A stretch of 64,000 bases of DNA from Chitinophagaceae bacterium. GTDB taxonomy: Bacteria > Bacteroidota > Bacteroidia > Chitinophagales > Chitinophagaceae. The stretch spans positions 992,001 through 1,056,000 of the forward strand of contig JADKJC010000013.1 in NCBI GenBank assembly GCA_016722465.1, written 5' to 3'. Position numbers and translations under genes: made by a program. Below are positions 61,144 to 64,000 of this stretch, one piece after another; position 1 is the first letter of the stretch; every line of letters begins with the position of its first letter. The notes under the pieces were generated by a model that worked only from the letters and a program-made list of their open reading frames with translations, had not been told where the DNA came from and searched no databases.

Positions 61144-64000
61144 TTATTTTATTATTATAATGGGAAAATCATTTCCGTAACTGTAGCTGGCCGGGTACTG
61201 CGGTGTGCCTTTAAATTTCTGTGTAATCTCCGGCACTTTGTTTTGCAGGTAGGCATCCAGTTCTTTCACTGTTAATTTTTTATCGCCCTGGTCTGCATCT
61301 CCTTTAAAAGCCTCCAGCAAACACCAGGTAAAAGAGCCATGACCGAGTTGCGAAAACTCTGATGCAAACTGCTCGCTGCCGGATGCAGTTAACCATTGTG
61401 TGCCGGTTGACCTTGCCAGTTGTGCGATCGCCTTTTCTTCTGCGGCACCCCTTGCAGCTGCAACAACTTCAAGTGCTCCAGCACTCTGGCAGGCATCTAA
61501 AATGAATAATTGCTTCTGTGCTTTTATGTCCTTACTCATTTGCTGCAGTGCCGCAGCGCTGAAGCCTTTTTGTGCCAGTGCATCATCATTGCCATATAAC
61601 TGCAGCACATCGTATGGCACTAAGAAAAATTCTTTTTTATCATTGATCACCCCATGGCCGGCATAGTAAAAAATAAAAAGATCCTGCGGACGGCTTTCTG
61701 ACTTTATTTTTTCAAACGCTTTGGTGATGCCCTCTTTGGTAGCTTCTGCATCTTTTAAAACAGTGGTATTCACTTTGGAAAATAAGCCTGCAGCCCCACT
61801 GGAAACCGCATCTGTAAAAGCAGCAGCATCTGCCTGTGCATAGTTCAAACTGTATTTGGGATTTTTATAAACATTCACTCCAACCACCAACAGGGGCAGC
61901 TGAATATCGCTTCCTGCAGGTTTGGGTTGAACATTTGCAGGCTTGTAATCGGCAATTATTTCTGCTGGTACACTTTCTGTACGCTGGCTGTTAATAGCAA
62001 CCACTTTGAAATTATTTTCACCTGCATTCAGCGTAACCAAAAAGGTTTTTACCATTGTCTTATCGCCCTTTGTATCATCTTCTACCACTAAGTTTCTTGT
62101 ACTGTGTACGAGTTTTCCATTTTGATACAACCTGATCTCCGTAATCACATCCTTTATCCCATCTGCTTCTGCCTTGATGGTCACCTGTTCTTTATCCACT
62201 TTTATTACAGCTACATCATCTGCCACTTCCAGGTTACGTTCCTGTACCTGCAAAGAAATTTTCACAACAGGTGGTAATTTAATTTCATTGATATCAGGAA
62301 CGATGTCATTTAACTGGTTGCTCCAAACCTGCCGCAATAAACCCGGTACATAGTATTTTTCATACAAACTTTCCAACGGAATGATTTCTTTGCCCCGGGT
62401 GAAATACATTTTCTTCATGGCGCCTGCGGTTGCATCAAAGCGGCCATCCGGCGCCAGCAGTACCCAGTCGGCAGAGTTTTCGAACATATACAACTTCCCG
62501 ACCTGCCTTTTCTTTTCCATATCCCAAAAACATAATCCGCCGTCTTCCTCACTCAGCATATAACGTTCATTCCTTGTAAATACATAATCGTTTACATAGT
62601 CGCCTGTCCCCTGTATAATGCCTTCCGTTCTTTTATTGGCAACATCCACCAGGCCAATATTAAAGCCGGCATTTATAACAGTATCAACCGGTATTTTAGT
62701 AACGGCAATTTTACCGGATGCAGAGATATAAGTTGAATTGGAGTAAGCAGGCAATTGTACCGGCAAACCTGTTACTTTACCCGTTGCCGCATCCAGGTAG
62801 ATGAGCTGGTCGTTCGAAGTGAACATGAGCTTTTTGCCATTTTCAACAAAGCGCAGGTTTTGAATATTAGCTGATTTGTATTGCCATTTTTCATTTTTAT
62901 CCTGCAGTCCCACACAGGAGATCACCTGCCCCTCCTCTCCTTTTACTTCTGCATACAGTATCATTTTTGAATTGTCGGGAGAAATATCGCAATACTTATC
63001 CAGCCTTTCATACAATACGTAATCGAGGCCGAAAGGAATGTCGACAATGTACAGCACTTTCAATGTTTTCAGATCGAGTACATACACACCTTCATTGCCA
63101 ATGAGCGCCAGCAAATTCAGTTCATCAAAGATCTGCAACCCAACAAAATTCTTATTCATTGCATAGATCTTGGGAATAGATTCATATTCTATTTTAGCCT
63201 TATTGGGATCAAACCTGTACAAACCATAACCCTGGCTGTATAAAAACCCCGTCTTTCCATCTTTGGTAAGCCGGTATAAAAAATCTGAATAGTCAACCTT
63301 TGAGTTGGATGAAAGCGGCGGAACGATCCGCATATTGAATACACCGTTTTCAAATGTGAGTATACGGTCCTTTAAACAAACACCATCAGTATGTTTAAAT
63401 ACAAACTGCACATAAGAGTCAAGCGGGAACTCACCATATTGAGAAATGACATCATGAGTTGAAGCGTTCTTCTTTTTCATTTCAAGGCCGTTCACATAAT
63501 AGTTACCTGATGGGGACATTGCCAGGCTTAACTTTTGCAACCAGCCAAGTTTTTCAGATTTGGGTAATTCCTTTTTAGCCGTGAATGAAAAATCCTTTGG
63601 GTTAAAAACAACAAAATCATTCTGGTACATCAAGCCTGTTTTACCTGAAGCAGACGGGTAGGGTATCACATAATTGGCAGCACTCACTTTATTGATATCC
63701 CGGAAAATATTTTTTGAGCGGCGCACCGGCTGAAATGTTTTGTGATCGATCTCCAGTACATACAACACTTTTTCCTTCTCGCCGGAAAAAGCCAGCAGGT
63801 TACCATTGGGCAGGTAGTTAAATGGATAGATGAGTTGTTTATCGCTCATATATTTTTTTACTTTACCCGAAACCGGGTCAAGCAGCCAGCCGCCCAAAAC
63901 CTGGTCGTACAGCAGCAATTCATTCCCATCAGGAGACAGGTTGATACTGGCAATTTCATGCGTTGCCTGTGTGGTAACTTTTATCTTTTGTAAAGATGTA
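61144..64000 (-). CDS. WD40-like propeller/caspase-family (C14) protein, 5' end beyond the window
   Basis: The frame is open through the right edge (HEIASINLSPDGNELLLYDQ reads across a TTG at 63918 that is not a likely start). The first two thirds are propeller repeats (GWLLDPVSGKV, LIGNEGVYVLDLKTLKVLYI, LIYLDAATGKVTGLPVQLP, GRFDATAGAMKKM). A short beta domain follows, then a caspase domain over the last 250 visible residues: LPLLVVGVNVYKNPKYSLNY, the catalytic His in FIFYYAGHG and the catalytic Cys in LFILDACQSAGA. Both catalytic residues are present, so it is likely an active orthocaspase (cutting after Arg/Lys or Asp is not decided). Any signal peptide is outside the window. Confidence 0.88.
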   Translation of the reverse strand, partial: TSLQKIKVTTQATHEIASINLSPDGNELLLYDQVLGGWLLDPVSGKVKKYMSDKQLIYPFNYLPNGNLLAFSGEKEKVLYVLEIDHKTFQPVRRSKNIFRDINKVSAANYVIPYPSASGKTGLMYQNDFVVFNPKDFSFTAKKELPKSEKLGWLQKLSLAMSPSGNYYVNGLEMKKKNASTHDVISQYGEFPLDSYVQFVFKHTDGVCLKDRILTFENGVFNMRIVPPLSSNSKVDYSDFLYRLTKDGKTGFLYSQGYGLYRFDPNKAKIEYESIPKIYAMNKNFVGLQIFDELNLLALIGNEGVYVLDLKTLKVLYIVDIPFGLDYVLYERLDKYCDISPDNSKMILYAEVKGEEGQVISCVGLQDKNEKWQYKSANIQNLRFVENGKKLMFTSNDQLIYLDAATGKVTGLPVQLPAYSNSTYISASGKIAVTKIPVDTVINAGFNIGLVDVANKRTEGIIQGTGDYVNDYVFTRNERYMLSEEDGGLCFWDMEKKRQVGKLYMFENSADWVLLAPDGRFDATAGAMKKMYFTRGKEIIPLESLYEKYYVPGLLRQVWSNQLNDIVPDINEIKLPPVVKISLQVQERNLEVADDVAVIKVDKEQVTIKAEADGIKDVITEIRLYQNGKLVHSTRNLVVEDDTKGDKTMVKTFLVTLNAGENNFKVVAINSQRTESVPAEIIADYKPANVQPKPAGSDIQLPLLVVGVNVYKNPKYSLNYAQADAAAFTDAVSSGAAGLFSKVNTTVLKDAEATKEGITKAFEKIKSESRPQDLFIFYYAGHGVINDKKEFFLVPYDVLQLYGNDDALAQKGFSAAALQQMSKDIKAQKQLFILDACQSAGALEVVAAARGAAEEKAIAQLARSTGTQWLTASGSEQFASEFSQLGHGSFTWCLLEAFKGDADQGDKKLTVKELDAYLQNKVPEITQKFKGTPQYPASYSYGNDFPIIIIK

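Overview
The window looks like chromosomal DNA of a Bacteroidota bacterium, most probably in or near the Chitinophagaceae. Supporting signs are three type IX secretion system (T9SS) components (PorU, PorV, PorW/SprE), large secreted proteins with T9SS C-terminal sorting domains and SprB-like repeats, the lipobox and coil style of the exported proteins, A-rich leaders, and candidate TAnnTTTG promoters. I saw no rRNA, tRNA, CRISPR array, transposase, integrase or phage gene.

Layout. 1-3.4 kb: end of a CAP-domain protein, a small coiled-coil protein, a PQQ-type sugar dehydrogenase lipoprotein and a DNRLRE-domain surface protein. 3.5-6.3 kb: a methyltransferase followed by gmhA, an hddC-like nucleotidyltransferase and gmhB (nucleotide-activated heptose). 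6.3-9.8 kb: an exported protein of unknown function, a small membrane protein and the pseudouridine catabolism pair psuK-psuG. 9.9-26.9 kb: a CotH-type T9SS cargo and two paralogous parallel beta-helix T9SS cargo proteins, with surface polysaccharide genes between the two (polyprenyl glycosylphosphotransferase, then FkbH, acyl carrier protein, MBOAT acyltransferase, SGNH-like protein). 27.6-32.7 kb: a minus-strand thrA-thrB-thrC operon with a Thr/Ile-rich leader peptide. 32.9-35.4 kb: phosphoenolpyruvate carboxylase. 35.8-39.5 kb: a badly interrupted propeller/LytS sensor kinase with an intact LytTR response regulator. 39.6-41 kb: an ECF sigma factor and its RskA-type anti-sigma factor. 41-43.4 kb: VOC protein, SprT-like protein, membrane protein, bactofilin and a bactofilin-linked membrane protein. 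43.4-48.8 kb: porW/sprE and a PBP1A. 49.6-56.7 kb: an FkbM-like methyltransferase, then porV-porU. 57-64 kb: tyrS, then four minus-strand genes ending in a WD40-like/caspase protein that runs off the right edge.

How the genes fit together. Much of the window serves the cell surface: sugar-nucleotide and polysaccharide synthesis and decoration, the T9SS sortase/shuttle pair (PorU/PorV) and PorW, and several of the cargo proteins this pathway would export and anchor. The thr operon and ppc are central metabolism transcribed from a shared divergent region.

Sequence quality caution. About fifteen single-base frame changes, nearly all of them one missing base and most in or beside short homopolymers, interrupt genes that should be functional (thrA, ppc, porU, porW and others). 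One in-frame amber codon lies in thrA. I read most of these as sequence error and have annotated the joined genes, but the 36.2-37.9 kb stretch could be a real pseudogene.
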